DNA of 64,000 bases, from NCBI RefSeq assembly GCF_024586455.1, contig NW_026089624.1, positions 10,383,341 to 10,447,340 on the forward strand, written 5' to 3'. Below are positions 43,534 through 55,689 of this stretch, one piece after another. The number at the start of each line of letters is the position of its first letter. The stretch's first letter is position 1. Below the pieces are notes generated by a model. The model made no database searches. It was not told the origin of the DNA and was given only the letters and a program-made list of their open reading frames with translations. Position numbers and translations under genes: made by a program. This DNA comes from Bactrocera neohumeralis (Eukaryota; Arthropoda; Insecta; Diptera; Tephritidae).

Positions 43534-43720
43534 GCGAAGGTTTCATGGAAACCGATGTAAAAATTTAATGATGGGCGTGGTATCGCCCGATTGACCGATT
43601 TCGACTAAACTTAGTACGTAGCATTTCTATGTTATTCTGTGTATCAAAAATGGCTGGAATCGGGTCAATGCTTCCCTGAGCTTATGCCGAATTTGTCGGT
43701 CAGAGTATGAGTTATAACTT
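43420..43720. repeat. Dispersed noncoding repeat, partial copy
   Basis: Contains TATAACAGTACTTTTCAAAACCACTAAAAGCGC, AAATCAATAA, GGGCGTGGTATCG and GACCGATTTCGAC in the order also seen at 62730-62870 and 520-600. Part of the family described at 480-1340; its left side is shared with the inner palindrome arm. Confidence 0.6.
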
Positions 43721-44216
43721 CCTTACTTGATGTCGTAAATAATTACATTTTTTTCCACTTACATTGCAAACGCAGGCTGAACCCTACGAGATTTATTAAA
43801 ACAATGTAATAAGGATTGTATTCATTGAAAAGGTCTACAGAAACTCCGCGATGGTATATGTCTATCTTTTATAGATATCCCACAATATAAAATTTTCTGG
43901 TCATTTACTTTTTACGACAAATAATAATAATATTTTAACCAATACAGCATTAATACTTATTGAATTAAATACCTGAAATACATCGCTGATTTAATATACT
44001 TGTAGATCTGTATGGACCTTTACTGCATATGATTTAAGTGAATATTTTCGAAGATATTACAGATTTAAAAATTGCGGTACGTAGCGTTTGCGGCGGTACC
44101 TTGGTTACGGGAGCGTGCCTACAAATACCGCGTTGGAGGCCGCGGTTCCCCTATAACACTTTGAATTTAGCAGCGATCGGAAGCGTTTATTATCGGAGCT
44201 TCCTAAAGAGGAATAT
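43721..44216. other. No gene recognised
   Basis: AT-rich DNA with a GC-richer patch at 44070-44150 (GCGTTTGCGGCGGTACC, GTTGGAGGCCGCGG). The 60-codon frame across the patch shows no domain. Confidence 0.45.
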
Positions 44217-45120
44217 TTAAACGGAAACGATGAAGTATATGCGTACAATTTCAAATTGATCCTTCCTCAAAAATACTATAATTGCTAAATATTTGGAATA
44301 GTAGAATATAACTGCAACCAAATACGCAGTGCAATGGATTATAACTGGCTCAGTAATCAGTCGATGAATGCCCGCCGACTTTTTCATCTTTCCACGCTTC
44401 AAAACCGGTTTTTCATATGCAGTCCACCAGAATGACTATCGATTGAACTCCAGTGTGAAATGATGAAGGAGCCATGTGACAATAGAACACACCGACGCAA
44501 AAATTCGGTTTTATTACGATAAAATAGAACTCAAACACTTCTCAGAACCAGCAATTCTTTGCTTTTGTTAGATTAGGAACTTTCGAGGCACCCACTTTGT
44601 AAACAGCTTTCGCGTCTTTATAGTGTCATTGTCCTCGGTGCTAATTTCGCTTCTTTCCAACTTAGCAAACCTCTTTTCAACGGTTGATTTCCCTGGTGCA
44701 GAGAAATAGTAAAACTTTTTCATGACTTTAAAATACAAAAAGAATAAATTATTCTTCAAAATCTATGTCGTCCCCCTCAAAGCCAACATTTTCCAATCCC
44801 CGTTGTTAAAATCAATTTCCGGAATAGCCTTCAATGCGTGTAGCGATTCAATTGACCACGAAGCGGTGTGTGAGTTTGCTGAATAGCCAGAAGTCACACG
44901 AAGCTAAATGAGACGAATATGCTCACCAAGAATCAATGCAGTATGCGACTTTGCATTATTGTGGTGGAAAAACCAAGAGGTATCGGCCCATAATTCCGGC
45001 CTCTTTTCGAATAGCTTTGCGCAAACAACTCATTACACTTAAATAGTATTCCTCGTTAACATTTTGGCCAGACGGAAGGAGTTTGGTGTGCACCAGAAAT
45101 CTGCAACGAGTATTATTAAA
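44217..45120 (-). pseudogene. Mariner transposase relic(s)
   Basis: The minus strand carries PGKSTVEKRFAKLERSEISTED (helix-turn-helix to linker, 44690-44625), KWVPRKF, a decayed HHFTLEFNR...WTAYEKPVLKRGKMKKSAG block (about 44480-44380) corresponding to the mariner MDETWIHHFTPESNRQS and KRGKTQQSAGK segments, and a YYSKYLAIIVFLRKD scrap. In 45110-44780 a separate C-terminal part reads NEEYYLSVMSCLRKAIRKE and SCDFWLFSKL. Because the C-terminal block lies upstream of the N-terminal block on this strand, two elements or a rearrangement are involved. Many stops. Confidence 0.72.
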
Positions 45121-45811
45121 TCAGAACAAACAGTAGTGCCAAAAACACAATCAATTCAATTCAGTTCATCATAGACAACAATATTGGTACATTCGAGTAC
45201 CTGCCAGAGTCAACTGATTTCGTTGTTCTTCGGCAATCACGATCGAGTCGACGGCATGGCTAACTTCGGTTCACATCGTATCATGTCAGTTCATAGCGTT
45301 GCCGCGAGTAAAGCAAATTTTTTGGTAGATTGATTTGAATAATGTTTGGTAAAAAATGCATTAGCTTTGAACATGTGCGCGTCTTACAAATTGTCGATGC
45401 GTAAAAAGTGGTAATTCCATCGAGTACGTACATACATATAAACATACATTTGTTGTATGTATGTACTTGATGGAATTTCCATTATATATATAACATATGT
45501 ACGTATATACATACATATATATTTGAAATAGAACAGAAGTGCACGAGTATATACAAACCGAACGCTGTCGAACATTCAATCATTGAAATATGTGTATGAA
45601 TCATTTATGGGTATTTTCTGCTAATACTAACGTTCATAAACAAATCATGTATAAGCTGATCGCTAGTAATTCAAAGTTGTTCTCTATAGCTGATTTGAAG
45701 ACAAACGGTTCGGTTGGTGTACATGAGTCGAACTGACCGAATACGACAGAGTAATGGACCAATACTCGATTATGAACAGAAATTTATTACTCGTTGCAGT
45801 TAAATCCCCAC
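45121..45811. other. No gene recognised; contains a microsatellite hairpin
   Basis: AATTCCATCGAGTACGTACATACAT at about 45413 is mirrored by ATGTATGTACTTGATGGAATT near 45455-45475, an imperfect inverted repeat of about 25 bp per arm around ATACATTTGTTG. The remaining sequence has no family match. Confidence 0.5.
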
Positions 45812-46997
45812 GACAGCCGGTTCTACGCACCGGAATTGACCCGGCTTTGTCTGTTATCAAGGGCTGTTTTTTCGCCGATCTAACTCCGTTTGGATCGGTA
45901 AGTGTGCATCTAAGTTTTAGTCATTAGAGCAACCCTGCTGTTGCTCCGTATCCTCCTGACTCGTGCTGGCATTGAGTCCAACCCAGTCCCGGAGGAATTC
46001 TTCAACACTAAAAAGCGCCATCCAAACTCTACCTCGGTTAGGAGTAACACATGCAATGGATAGAGCCATTTTAAGATCCGCTCAGGACTTAAGACTCATA
46101 GAAAGTGGACCACGAGTAACGTGGCCCCAAGTTGTCAACGCAATACTGCGACACTAGCCTCTACGGCTGTCTGCACACATTTCGCACGCTGCGCCGCCAC
46201 TCACCCCGAGTTGCCAACAGAGGACCTCCACGGTCCCAGAACTCAAACAGGCAACATAGCTCCCAATCTGACTTGCCAACCCGATCCCGGGGACCCCCGA
46301 ATAAGGGATCTCAATTTGGAGATTCGGCGATTGTGTTAACCGACGGCTGCGCAAAATGCCGAACGAGTGCGCGCCACTTACTTTCACCGATGAGGAGGTT
46401 CAGAGTGTCATCAACAAATCAAAATCCCCTAAATCCATTGGCCCTGATGGAATTAACATGCTAATGCTCTAGCATCTAGGCTCGACGGGAGTAAGCTATC
46501 TTACCAAGGTCCTCAACCTATCGCTAACCACTCTTCAAATACCCGATGTGTGGAAAGTCGGAAGACTGGTCCCACAATTGAAACCTGGGAAACCCGTCAA
46601 CAATGGGGAGCCCGATAACTCTCCTCTCCCCAGTAGTGAAAACACTTGAGGCCTTGCTACTCCAGACCTTCACTCACCACCTGAGTGTAGCCAACCACCA
46701 GCATGGATCCCGAAAGGTGCACAGCACCACCACAGCACTTAGCGTCATAAACGCTCAGATAGTTCGTGGACTCAGCCAGAAACGACCCTGTGAGAGAACG
46801 ATCCTCGTATCGTTGAACACTTCAAAAGCTATTGACACTGTCAAACACACAACTCTACCGCACAATACGAAAGAACTACGCTTCCTCCAGGACTGAAGAG
46901 GTGGACCGTAAAATATTTCGAGGAGAAAAATATAAACTAAGAACAATTATACGGGGGGTTTCGCAGGGTGTTGTCCTCTCCCCGCTACTGTTTAACT
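45812..46997 (+). pseudogene. Jockey-like LINE, 5' part and RT start (split by the P element)
   Basis: Begins near ACGACAGCCGGTTCTACGC, which I recognise as a LINE 5' region. A TRAGIESNP-like scrap follows. After an apparent internal deletion near 46350 the RT N-terminus appears: EEVQSVINKSKSPKSIGPDGINML, LTKVLNLSLTTLQIPDVWKVGRLVP, LLSPVVKTLEALLLQTFTHHL, HQHGSRKVHSTTTALSVINAQI and GVVLSPLLFN in various frames. It stops at 46989 where the P element is inserted and resumes at 50877. The endonuclease is mostly missing. Dead. Confidence 0.8.
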
Positions 46998-47018
46998 CAT
47001 GGATAAATTGATCCGAAA
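46998..47018. repeat. P-element left terminal inverted repeat
   Basis: CATGGATAAATTGATCCGAA with one further matching base, identical to the reverse complement of 50848-50868. A further inverted similarity, GAGAGAGC, lies just inside both ends. Confidence 0.92.
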
Positions 47019-47335
47019 GTCCTCTCTTCGCTTTCTGAGAGAGCCCATGATCTCACGGTTTGGTATGGCAATACTGAAAGTTCATGGGCTACGAATCAGG
47101 TGACAAGCAAAACAATGAACTGCCAGACAAAATCCCGTTAAAAATAACTAACAAAATCAGTTTGTTATTTTTCATTGCGGAGTACGTGTAGTGAAATTAT
47201 AGTGTTTAGGTTTTTTTAATAAAAATACAGCGTGTAAGTGTTTTTACTAAAAATAAAGTTGGTAAGTGTATTATTAAAGCCATCGTAAATACATGTATAT
47301 AAATATATTATGTTTTCCCAACGTATTATAGGAAA

Positions 47336-47424
47336 ATGCCGAGAGCTAAAAATAAGTGTGTGGCTGGATGCGTAGGAGCGCGAAGGTTTTTCAATTTCCC
47401 TAACAAGGAGAAGGATGGATCCAG
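47336..47424 (+). CDS. P transposase exon 1, first half of the THAP domain
   Basis: From the ATG at 47336: MPRAKNKCVAGC with the first Cys pair of the THAP finger, then ARRFFNFPNKEKDGS. It ends at 47424 before GTTCGT. Splicing to 47793 restores an uninterrupted frame (...GSR then HSIWKQRL), whereas the nearby GTAAAT donor would give an immediate stop; this decides the junction. THAP domains give the transposase its binding to the element's ends. Confidence 0.8.
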
Positions 47425-47792
47425 GTTCGTAAATAATTTTAATTAGTAGAAAAATATAGTTATTTAGTGAAATTTAGAAATATTTTTTCATAAATTGTGC
47501 CTATTTTGATATTGTTTTATACTTGCAAAATGTAATGTAATTTAGTAAATAGTATTGTAATATTTAATAGATCCAATTTAATATGTTGTTTGGAGTAGCG
47601 TAGTAGATGTAAATATTACTATAATTATAAATTATAAGTACAAATAAATGTAATACGAGTAGAAAGTATCGTAAATACTAATAAATGTTATAATGTAATA
47701 ATATTGGTTTTATTTGTAGTCGATATTATATTCTAAAATTTATTATTATAAGTAAAGGTATTAAGGTTTAGGGTATATTTGTTTTTTCTTAG
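47425..47792 (+). other. Predicted intron in the P transposase
   Basis: 368 bp, GTTCGT at the start and TTTTTTCTTAG at the end, very AT-rich. Both phase and THAP domain continuity support it. A small intron inside the THAP-coding part is unlike the classical P-element introns that I recall, so it may be diagnostic of this subfamily. Confidence 0.7.
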
Positions 47793-50196
47793 GCATAGTA
47801 TTTGGAAACAACGATTGGGCGTAGGAGAAAATCGGCAAAAATATTTATATGCCTGTGACCGCCACTTCTCGGATGAAGTCCGGTATTTGAAAAAACTATC
47901 GCCGACTGCGGTTCCGGATAAAAATTTAACTCCTACACCCAGTTTTCATTTCTAAATTGGTCGAGAACCCCTCAGGTTCAAGCGACCTGTTATTGCTAGC
48001 GTCTGTAGCAGAAGACGCACTCGAACAGGAAATAGGAGTTTTTGAAAATATTTCCATGGGCGATAGTTCGTTAGAAAAAGGATGTCAAACAAGTTTTAGT
48101 TTGACATCCTTAGCGTCTAAAAACTTAAAATTATTGGAGGAAAATGTAAGTTTGAGGGTTAAATTAAAAGAAAAAGATGAGAAGATTATTAATTTAAAAT
48201 TTCAATTAAAAGAAATGTCGGTAAAGCTGAAGACTTTAGAAAGTGAAATTAAAAATTTAGGAGAGGTTAGTAATTATGAAAATTTGAATAGAAATCTTCC
48301 TCCTCAAATAAGTAGTATAATAAAAAATAGTTTAGTAAACTGTAGCCGTCAACCAAAAGGTCGTAGATACGACACCTATTTCAAAACTTTGGCTTTAGGT
48401 TTATACTTTCTTTCGCCTTTAGCATATAGACACCTAAAACCTCTTCTTAGATTTCCGGAAGAGAGAACACTTGACGAGTTCATTTCCGAATGGCCCCGAG
48501 ACCCCGGTTGTAGTAATAGTTCTTTAAAGTGTTTAGAGTTAAGAAGTCGGGGTTTTACGCAGGAACAAAAGTTTGTATCAATTTTGTGCGATGAAATGGC
48601 ACTTAAGAGTCATTTCCAATACGTCCCTAAATACGATAAGATTATAGGAGTAGAAGATTACGGCGATGAAAATCGTACGTCTCGTATAGGTAATAGTGCA
48701 ATGACTCTTATGGTTCAAGGTATTGGTGGAATGCCTTGGACACACCCACTCTCCTATTTCATTGTCCATGGTTCATGTAAAGGGGATGTCGCCAAAAAGT
48801 ATATATTTGAGGCCATCACCCAATTACAAAACATAGGTCTCATACCTTGCCATTTTGTTTCAGATCAGGGATCTAATTTTGTCTATTTATCTAGGATTTT
48901 AGGAGTGACCGAGGAACGCCCATATTTTCAGGTTAATGGCAAGAATATATTCTTTTTTTTTTGATAGCCTCCACCTTTTAAAAAGCACTAGGAATTGTTT
49001 AGAAAATTCAAAAAATAAAGTCAGTTTTAAATCGCGTCCGGTGAGTTGGGATGACATTGTACATTTCTATAATAAGGATTCCCAAAATCCCGTGCGTTGC
49101 GCCCCTAAACTGTCTGAAGCACATATGTTTCCTAATAACTTTCAAAAAATGAGTGTGAAGCTGGCATCCCAGGTTATGAGCGACACTGTAGCCTCTGGTA
49201 TGCTCGCTTCATACAGTTCAGGGCTTTTGTCGTGCCCTAATGCTCGATTTTTAAGTACCGCGGAATATCTTTTATTTTTTAATAAGCTATTTGATATTTT
49301 TAATAGCAGCAACTTTGAAGCTATTTTGCCAACAAAAAAAATTTTTTCGGCGTCAGACGACAAGTTAGAATTTTTAGATGTGGCAGCAGGAATTTTAAAG
49401 ACAATTAGAATAGAAGATGAAAGTGGGTCTGATATAACAAATTCTTTTAATTATATTAAGGTTTGGATTTTAAACATAAATAGTTTAAGACGTTTGTGGC
49501 GATTTTTGTCACAGTCAGGCTTCACTAACCTACAGACGCGAAGACTTTGCCAGGACAATTTAGAACACTACTTCGGACATATTAGAAGAGGAGGGGGAAG
49601 AAGTGTAAGGATTACTCCTTACATGTTTTGCAATCTTTTTAAAAAATCTTGGGGGTTGCGATACGCCAATATCGTAGTAAAGGGAAACTGCGAACCCGTT
49701 CCAGAAAACGAAACCTTTTCAATTGTACAGTCTCATCAAATAATAGCAAGTGTGTGCAATGACAAAGTGGTACGGGATCTTTCTTGGCAAGAATTTCAAG
49801 GTCTACCGCGACCAGACCACACCTTTAATCGGGTAGCAGTAGGAGAAAATTTAGAATTAGATTTAGAAGTATTTTTATTTAAAAATTTATAAGACACACG
49901 CTTGCTCCCAACCCTTGCCATATATAGGAGATGAAGATATTTCACCAGAATTTTATTTTATTCAACAGAGACAAGTTGACAGGTGTAGTTTAGTAAGACC
50001 GCCACAGGAATTTTTAGATTATTTAAATAAATTAGAAGCAATTTTCCTAAAGGAATTTGATTCAACTTGTCATAGGATAGGTGTAGGGCAAATTTTATTT
50101 GATAAACTCAAATGTGTCAGACCCTATTCCTGCTGTGAAAATTGCAGCAGTGATCTAATTTTAACATTATTTGTTAAAATTAGAATTTTCTTTTAA
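47793..50196 (+). pseudogene. P-superfamily transposase, main body, lightly broken
   Basis: Exon 2 finishes the THAP domain (YACDRHFSDEVRYLKKLSPTAVPD) and meets a stop at 47953; the reading continues one base out of phase. Next is a Leu-rich coiled coil (NLKLLEENVSLRVKLKEKDEK, codons about 55-105 of that frame), as in P transposases that dimerize through a zipper. The RNase H-fold blocks follow: SILCDEMALK (first Asp), FVSDQGSNF (second Asp), HLLKSTRN, APKLSEAHMFPNNFQKMSVKLASQV, and CQDNLEHYFGHIRR with the catalytic Glu. A T10 run near 48950-48961 causes a phase change, and another shift or stop occurs at about 49890, after which a Cys-rich tail (SCCENCSS) reads to 50196. All three acidic residues are present, so inactivation is by three small lesions, some in homopolymers. 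Confidence 0.87.
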
Positions 50197-50876
50197 ATTA
50201 AATTTTATAATAGAAGCCTTAGTACCCCTAATTTTAAGTCAAAAATATTATGCGTTTCGCACTTGTAGGTACAGTAGGTGGTAAAATATCTTCAAAGCTC
50301 TACAGAAGCATATGTGTGTAATATAATTCTTATATATTTTTAAAACTCTTATTTTCTGCCCAGCCCTTTTAGTTTTAAATTATGTAATAATTACCCCTGA
50401 AAACTGGGTGTAGGCTAGTTTGTATATATGTAAATAATGCGTACTCATTTTATTTATTTTCTTATTTTATATTCATATTTATTGGTTACAAATATTTGCT
50501 GTTAAACAGAATAATGAAATGTGATATTTTGTTTGTATAGTTTTAAGATTTTTTTGTTTTGAATCATTCGTTTTTGTTAATTTTTATATTAATTTTGAAT
50601 TTCGACAAATATTGTCATTTTTGTGATTTTATTTTGTACCTATATGGGTGATATAGGCCTATAGGGGAACCGAGCACCCAAAACTAACTTCGGTAACGCG
50701 CCTTTTGTATACCTCAGCGGTGGTGTGGAAATTACAAACTCCCAAAACATTTACGAAAAATTCCCTAACACATTTCTTCCATAGTGGCATCATTGGCAAA
50801 TGTTATAAAAAATGTGGACTTTGACAGCGCTCTCTCGAATCAAAGAGTTTCGGATCAATTTATCCATGGTTTAACT

Positions 50877-51990
50877 TCTACATCTGGAAACACCCACAGC
50901 CGTGAGGGAATTTTCATAACCTCGTACGCTGATGATTGCACGATATTGACGTCGGGCGATGGTATCGATGGAATGTGCTCAAAATTAAATAGCTACCTCT
51001 CCGACCTTTCTCGTTTCCGCACTGCACAGAACCCAACACTTTCCCACACCAAATCCACAGCGACCATATTTACGAACTGGACAAAGGAGACTTGATCTTA
51101 ATATTGCAGTCGATGGCGTAAAAATTCCGACTGTCAATAATCAAAAGATTTTATGTGTAACATTTGATAGTCTATGCTCCTTCACTCCCCATACGCTACG
51201 ATTAACGCCAAGGTACAGAGCCGCAACAAAATCCTCAAGTCGCATGCCGGCAGTACATGGGAAAAAGACAAAGAAACGTTGTTGACAACTTACAAGGCAA
51301 TTCCGATCAGGCCGGTCTTCAATTACGTCGCATCAATATGGTCGCCTGGATGCAGTGGTACGGAAATGACCTGCCGAAACACTGCACCCCGGACCACGGC
51401 AGGATGCCTCTTGATGTCTCCCATCAAACACCTACATAGTGTGACGCTTATGTTCCCAGTTAAAGAGCATAATGAACTCCTCTCCAAGCAATTCCTGCTG
51501 GGATGTTTTCGTAGGAATCACCCTTGCAGCCACCTGCTTGGAGCGGAACCGCCTCCTAGGAACATCAAGAGGTCTTTCCTTAACTACGTCGACGACATCG
51601 AACAGTACGCCGATCGGACTTCGGACGCAACTAATTTCCAACTGGTACTGACCGCCATTCACAGTGGAGCTATCAACAACTTCACCGACTGGCGTTCTTG
51701 GAGTCAAATCACCGCCCATCACAGACGAAGAGCTCGAGTTGCCACGGGAAACGCGGGTGACCCTAGTGCAGCTTCATTCTGGATACTGTAGCAGGTTAAA
51801 CTCCTACTTGCCCTAAATAGATCCTAATAATCCTATCTAATATATGTCTTCGCATGACACTGGCCACCTCTTTGCATGCCCCGCCAACACCACTCATCTA
51901 ACACCCCTTTCCCTTTGGTCCGACTCCGTCGAAACAGTACGTTTGCTGGGCCTCCCGCTAGATGACGTCGACGACAACATGGATAACCCT
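50877..51990 (+). pseudogene. Jockey-like LINE, 3' half of ORF2 (right arm copy)
   Basis: Resumes the LINE cut at 46989. The YADD box is in GIFITSYADDCTIL (about 50910-50945). KVQSRNKILKS, PVFNYVASIWSPGC, GCLLMSPIKHLHS, HNELLSKQFLLGCFRRNH, RSFLNYVDDIEQYADRTSDATNF and a zinc-finger-like tail near the end (HDTGHLFACPANTTHLTPLSLWSDS) follow in three frames. Stops and shifts make it non-functional. It retains an 83-bp segment deleted from the left-arm copy, so the left arm is the derived state there. Confidence 0.82.
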
Positions 51991-51999
51991 TAACAAATA

Positions 52000-53284
52000 A
52001 AATTGAATGGAACTTCTTTGTTGAATAATTTCATTCCTCGTAAAAATCGCCGAATGCACTTCATGTACTTAGGAAAGACAAGCGTATACTAAACACTTAT
52101 GATTATTTTGATGTGACATTAGGCACAGATGTCACTTTCAGCCAAATTAACTTAGAAAAGAAATATTTCGACGAATGGGTTTTCGACGAAATATAAATTA
52201 AAAGGTCTTACTATTTTTTGCCAAAACACCTGATTTGATTTTTCTTAGAATTGGGTATATATTACAAAAACTAGTTGCTCATCTTTTATAAGTATAAGCA
52301 GTGAGGTGGATAGTAGTGATCAAACGATTTTGGCAACGGTGAAGTATTCCAATCAGGTTAAGCAATAATTTTCATTTTTTTATATTATTTGGATAAATTG
52401 GATCAAGGCACATGGAAAGCTCATGAGGAGAGCAAGTATAGAATGAACTGAGAAAAAATCTCACTTACTTCATTATTTTTCATAGAATATTTTCTTATGA
52501 TTATTATTTATTTTTTATAATCTTTAGTTGCTGATACAATTTTTTCAGCTGTGACTGACAAATGACCGGTCAGATAATTGTCACTGTTTTTATAGAGTCA
52601 CGATCAAGCTATACAAACTGGTTTATTATCCATCAACCCAGCATCATTAAAATCTAAACAAATATTAAACATTTCCATGTACATATGCAGACATAGTATA
52701 TGATAGAAATAAAAACAATTAAATGGGATTCCAACATACCACTGTAATAACTTAAAATTTGATTAAATTTGATTTTAATAAACTAGTATATTGCTTAGAT
52801 TTATATAAAACTGTGAACTCTGAACGTGTGCATGCACATTTACAAGGTTTGTTGAAAAAGTAAGTTACTATTAAAATTTAGCAAGTTAATTCGATGTGTA
52901 TGCCCTACTAATTTGTAGCAAAAGTTTATAATAATTCTGCTTACATAAAGGTTATTTTTTAAGGGCTTAACCATAACTTTATCGACAACATATTGAAAAA
53001 TATCGGGATGGAAACCATCTGTCAAGCTCAGGTAAACTTTACCGAACATGAAAAGACAGCTGTTAGCTGTACATATATACATACATATATATCGCGTCGA
53101 AAACTTTTTATACATTCACATAAAATGCAAAAGAATGCATCGAACTTTGCTGTCAAAACAAATATCTAACGCAAAGTGAAGCAAAAGTTCTATGTGAATT
53201 AGCCATTAAACTGTTTTACGTGTTCACAATACAAGTTTTATGAACTGTTTTCCCCACGCATTCACAATAATCAATCTATATGTA
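52000..53284. other. Right-arm sequence without a recognised gene
   Basis: Counterpart of 36144-37500. TATA-like and microsatellite stretches occur, but no frame with a recognisable domain. The block at 52810-53040 has no equivalent in the left arm. Confidence 0.55.
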
Positions 53285-54486
53285 GGTAAAAGTGCCCATA
53301 CACGAGCACACAAGTGCGTTCGATCGGTATGAATTCGTTTGCCCATACATGACACACAAATCCATTTCGCGTTCGTTCTTCACAGAGTTAACATGTGCGA
53401 CAGGCAAGCGGAACATTTCTTGGAATTTATTTCTAATTTTTCTCAATTTTATTTTTATATTTATCACTTTTTTGCCTAATTGCGAATTCATTTTTTATAA
53501 GATCAATAAATTCTGATACGAAATCTTTATTAAGGGGGAGCCTGCTTTAGAAGCTTCAAACAATCGATTTTTTTTGCTTAAATCTCTTTAAAAATTATCT
53601 AAGAATATGTCCCAAAGTTATAGATGGGAATTCGAAATATTATCGAAGCTAGAAGGGAAATAGTGACCGAGCTTCTAGCAGATATATGTATGAGCGCTTG
53701 GGCAAAAAGGAAAACTTCGAAGCGTGATTTCTCGCTTTTTCATTTTTACGATTATTCTTAATTGGCGGGCACGTATGGAATTAGGGCAAAGTTTATTATC
53801 ATTGGCATAAAATTATCTTCTATTTAAACTAAAAAAAATATTAAGAAAGGTCAAGTTTAGACATATTTTTAAACAGCATTAAGTAAAATTTTTTTTGGTC
53901 ATAAGCCACTATTTATTCAATTTTTAAAAAAATTTTAAATTTTACACTTTTTTTGGAATATTCTTAGTTTAACTTGAAGATAAATTAATAAAAAATATGA
54001 ATCTCTTTGAATTTTTTGTTTGCGATAGAAATTGCGACCTGCATCCTGCCCGCTGTCCGAAAAATGTACATGCGAGATGCATCGGGCAATTGCTTCCCAA
54101 AGACAGAATATCAAAGATTTCGTATCCAAAAAATTTGTGAAATATGTTCAAATATATAACTATAAAGCCTAGAAATTTCGCTTGAATCGATTATTTCTTT
54201 CCCTCCCAATAAAATCCTCAAAAAAATCGATTTTTTGAAGCCTCGAAAGCAGGCTCTCCCCTTAACACTGGCCATTGTCTGCGGTCTTCACTGTTCGGCA
54301 ACACGAGAGAAATGAGATTTTGTGCGCAGACAACGCCATACACGATACACATGTTCGCGCACCGATCGTAAAAAATCAAACATTTTCGCGAACATGGATC
54401 GATACGCGAACAAGCCCATACACGATAAACCGCAAGCGCACACATACCGATCGAACGCACTTGTGTGCTCGTGTATGGGCACTTTA
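53285..54486. mobile_element. TIR element with CCCATACACGA subterminal repeats
   Basis: AAAGTGCCCATACACGAGCAC at about 53287 is mirrored at about 54485 over about 43 bp. The motif CCCATACACGA or CCATACACGAT, each followed by a related CGATCGGT-type block, recurs at least four times near the right end (about 54340-54480) and in altered form near 53340. This is a subterminal repeat array in both orientations. The TTAA element 53534-54261 is nested inside. In the left arm the 30-kb end of this element is deleted and only the end at 36099-36142 remains. Confidence 0.75.
53534..54261. mobile_element. TTAA-flanked TIR element, unsplit copy (right arm)
   Basis: 728 bp from GGGGGAGCCTGCTTTAGAAGC to GAAAGCAGGCTCTCCCC, flanked by TTAA at 53530-53533 and 54262-54265. 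It keeps the empty site for the I-clade LINE near 53860. Its frames are those of the left arm and have no domain. Confidence 0.8.
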
Positions 54487-54670
54487 AGCTGTTCTGTCAG
54501 TTAAAGTTATCATTCGGTAAAGGATAATATTAACCGGGTATTGAGAAAACTGTCCTTAATGTTTCCTAGATCGATATAGGGTTATGCTTATCCAAAACTT
54601 CCTAAATTTTAATTCATTCAAATTTCACATAATAAAATTGCTTAAAATTACTAAAAACATACCATAATAT

Positions 54671-55530
54671 CAGTGGCGAAATCAGAGGGGGAAAATGGGA
54701 CATATTTACCCCTCAAGGGCTAAATAAATGTCTTATTAATAATTTTACTACTCTGAAAAAATATAAAGTGATAGAAATATAATTCAGAAATTTGGCATTT
54801 TATTTCAAAAATAAATTTTTGAGTATAATAAATAATCCGTAAGATACCACTGAAGGTACAAATTATAGCCACGTATGCTGATTAAATTGTTAATAAATCC
54901 AATCAGATCCGTAACTGAAAGTGCTAAATTTTAAACGACGAGGCTTGATAGAGAACTTGAAATAGATGCTGCATTCAGCTTCTTCTGTAATTTTTTTGAT
55001 TGATACATTCTCCGCAGTTTATCCTTCAAAAAAATTCGCGAAACTTGACGAACAGTTATGTAAAAAAAGATGGGTTCAACGGCAAAATGGCGGCAGAACT
55101 GAAAGTTGAAGAAGAAAATTAAGAATCTTCCGCCGACAAACAAAACGCGAGAATTTCTGCGTGAGAGCTAGCGAAAAATACTACTGGGTCTCATTGTACA
55201 CTCCTCTGTTAGATACAATCGGCGAAGACTTGAAGACGCGCTTTTCTGGACAAGTATTGGATGAATTTCAACTGAGTTTGCTGCTTCCGGAAGAGGGAAC
55301 ATATGTGCTTTGAACCAAAGAAATGGCAAACCTTATTTATTGCTTGATAGATAAAACCAAAGGCCTTTTTGATAATAACAACGTCGTCCGACGTGAAGCT
55401 CAAAGGTAAACTTGATCACTGGCAGTGCCATTGGGGGCAGAAGCTAAAGTCAAAAGACAACAAGTTACCGACTACTACATTGGAAACGTTGAAGAACTGC
55501 AATGTAGACCTATACCCTATAATTTTGCAC
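54671..55530 (+). pseudogene. hAT transposase relic (right arm copy)
   Basis: Starts with the terminal repeat CAGTGGCGAAATCAGAG at 54671 and carries RRQTKRENF and DLKTRFSGQVLDEF blocks, then TLETLKNCNVDLYPI. The sequence then jumps straight to the mariner scrap (junction near 55524), so the hATC dimerization block seen in the left arm is absent. Confidence 0.8.
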
Positions 55531-55689
55531 CATTAACTGAAACAGCATCGTTTCCGTAAACTTCACAAATTTCATTGGTGGATTGCGTGGCATTCATCAC
55601 TTTTTTATACAAAAATTTCCAAATATAGCGAATTTCTTCATTATTTTCACTAAATTTCGAAATCTAGTACCCCCTGCTGGCGCCTTCCA

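Larger units (their letters stand above)
46998..50868 (+). mobile_element. Complete P-superfamily transposon
   Basis: 3871 bp with perfect 21-bp terminal inverted repeats, CATGGATAAATTGATCCGAA plus one base, at 46998-47018 and reversed at 50848-50868. Canonical P elements also start CATGATGAAATAA and make 8-bp duplications. Here GTTTAACT flanks both ends (46990-46997 and 50869-50876). It interrupts a Jockey-like LINE exactly within the RT PLLFN/F(Y) region. It carries a THAP exon, one recognisable intron and the transposase body. Most relics in this window lack both ends, so this is the best-defined DNA transposon here. Confidence 0.93.

Noticed and set aside
50784..51095. 103-codon protein conserved exactly in both arms (also 38334-38645)
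   Set aside because: The frame begins inside the P-element terminus and runs into the LINE RT; it is a chimera of two elements preserved by recent duplication, not a gene.
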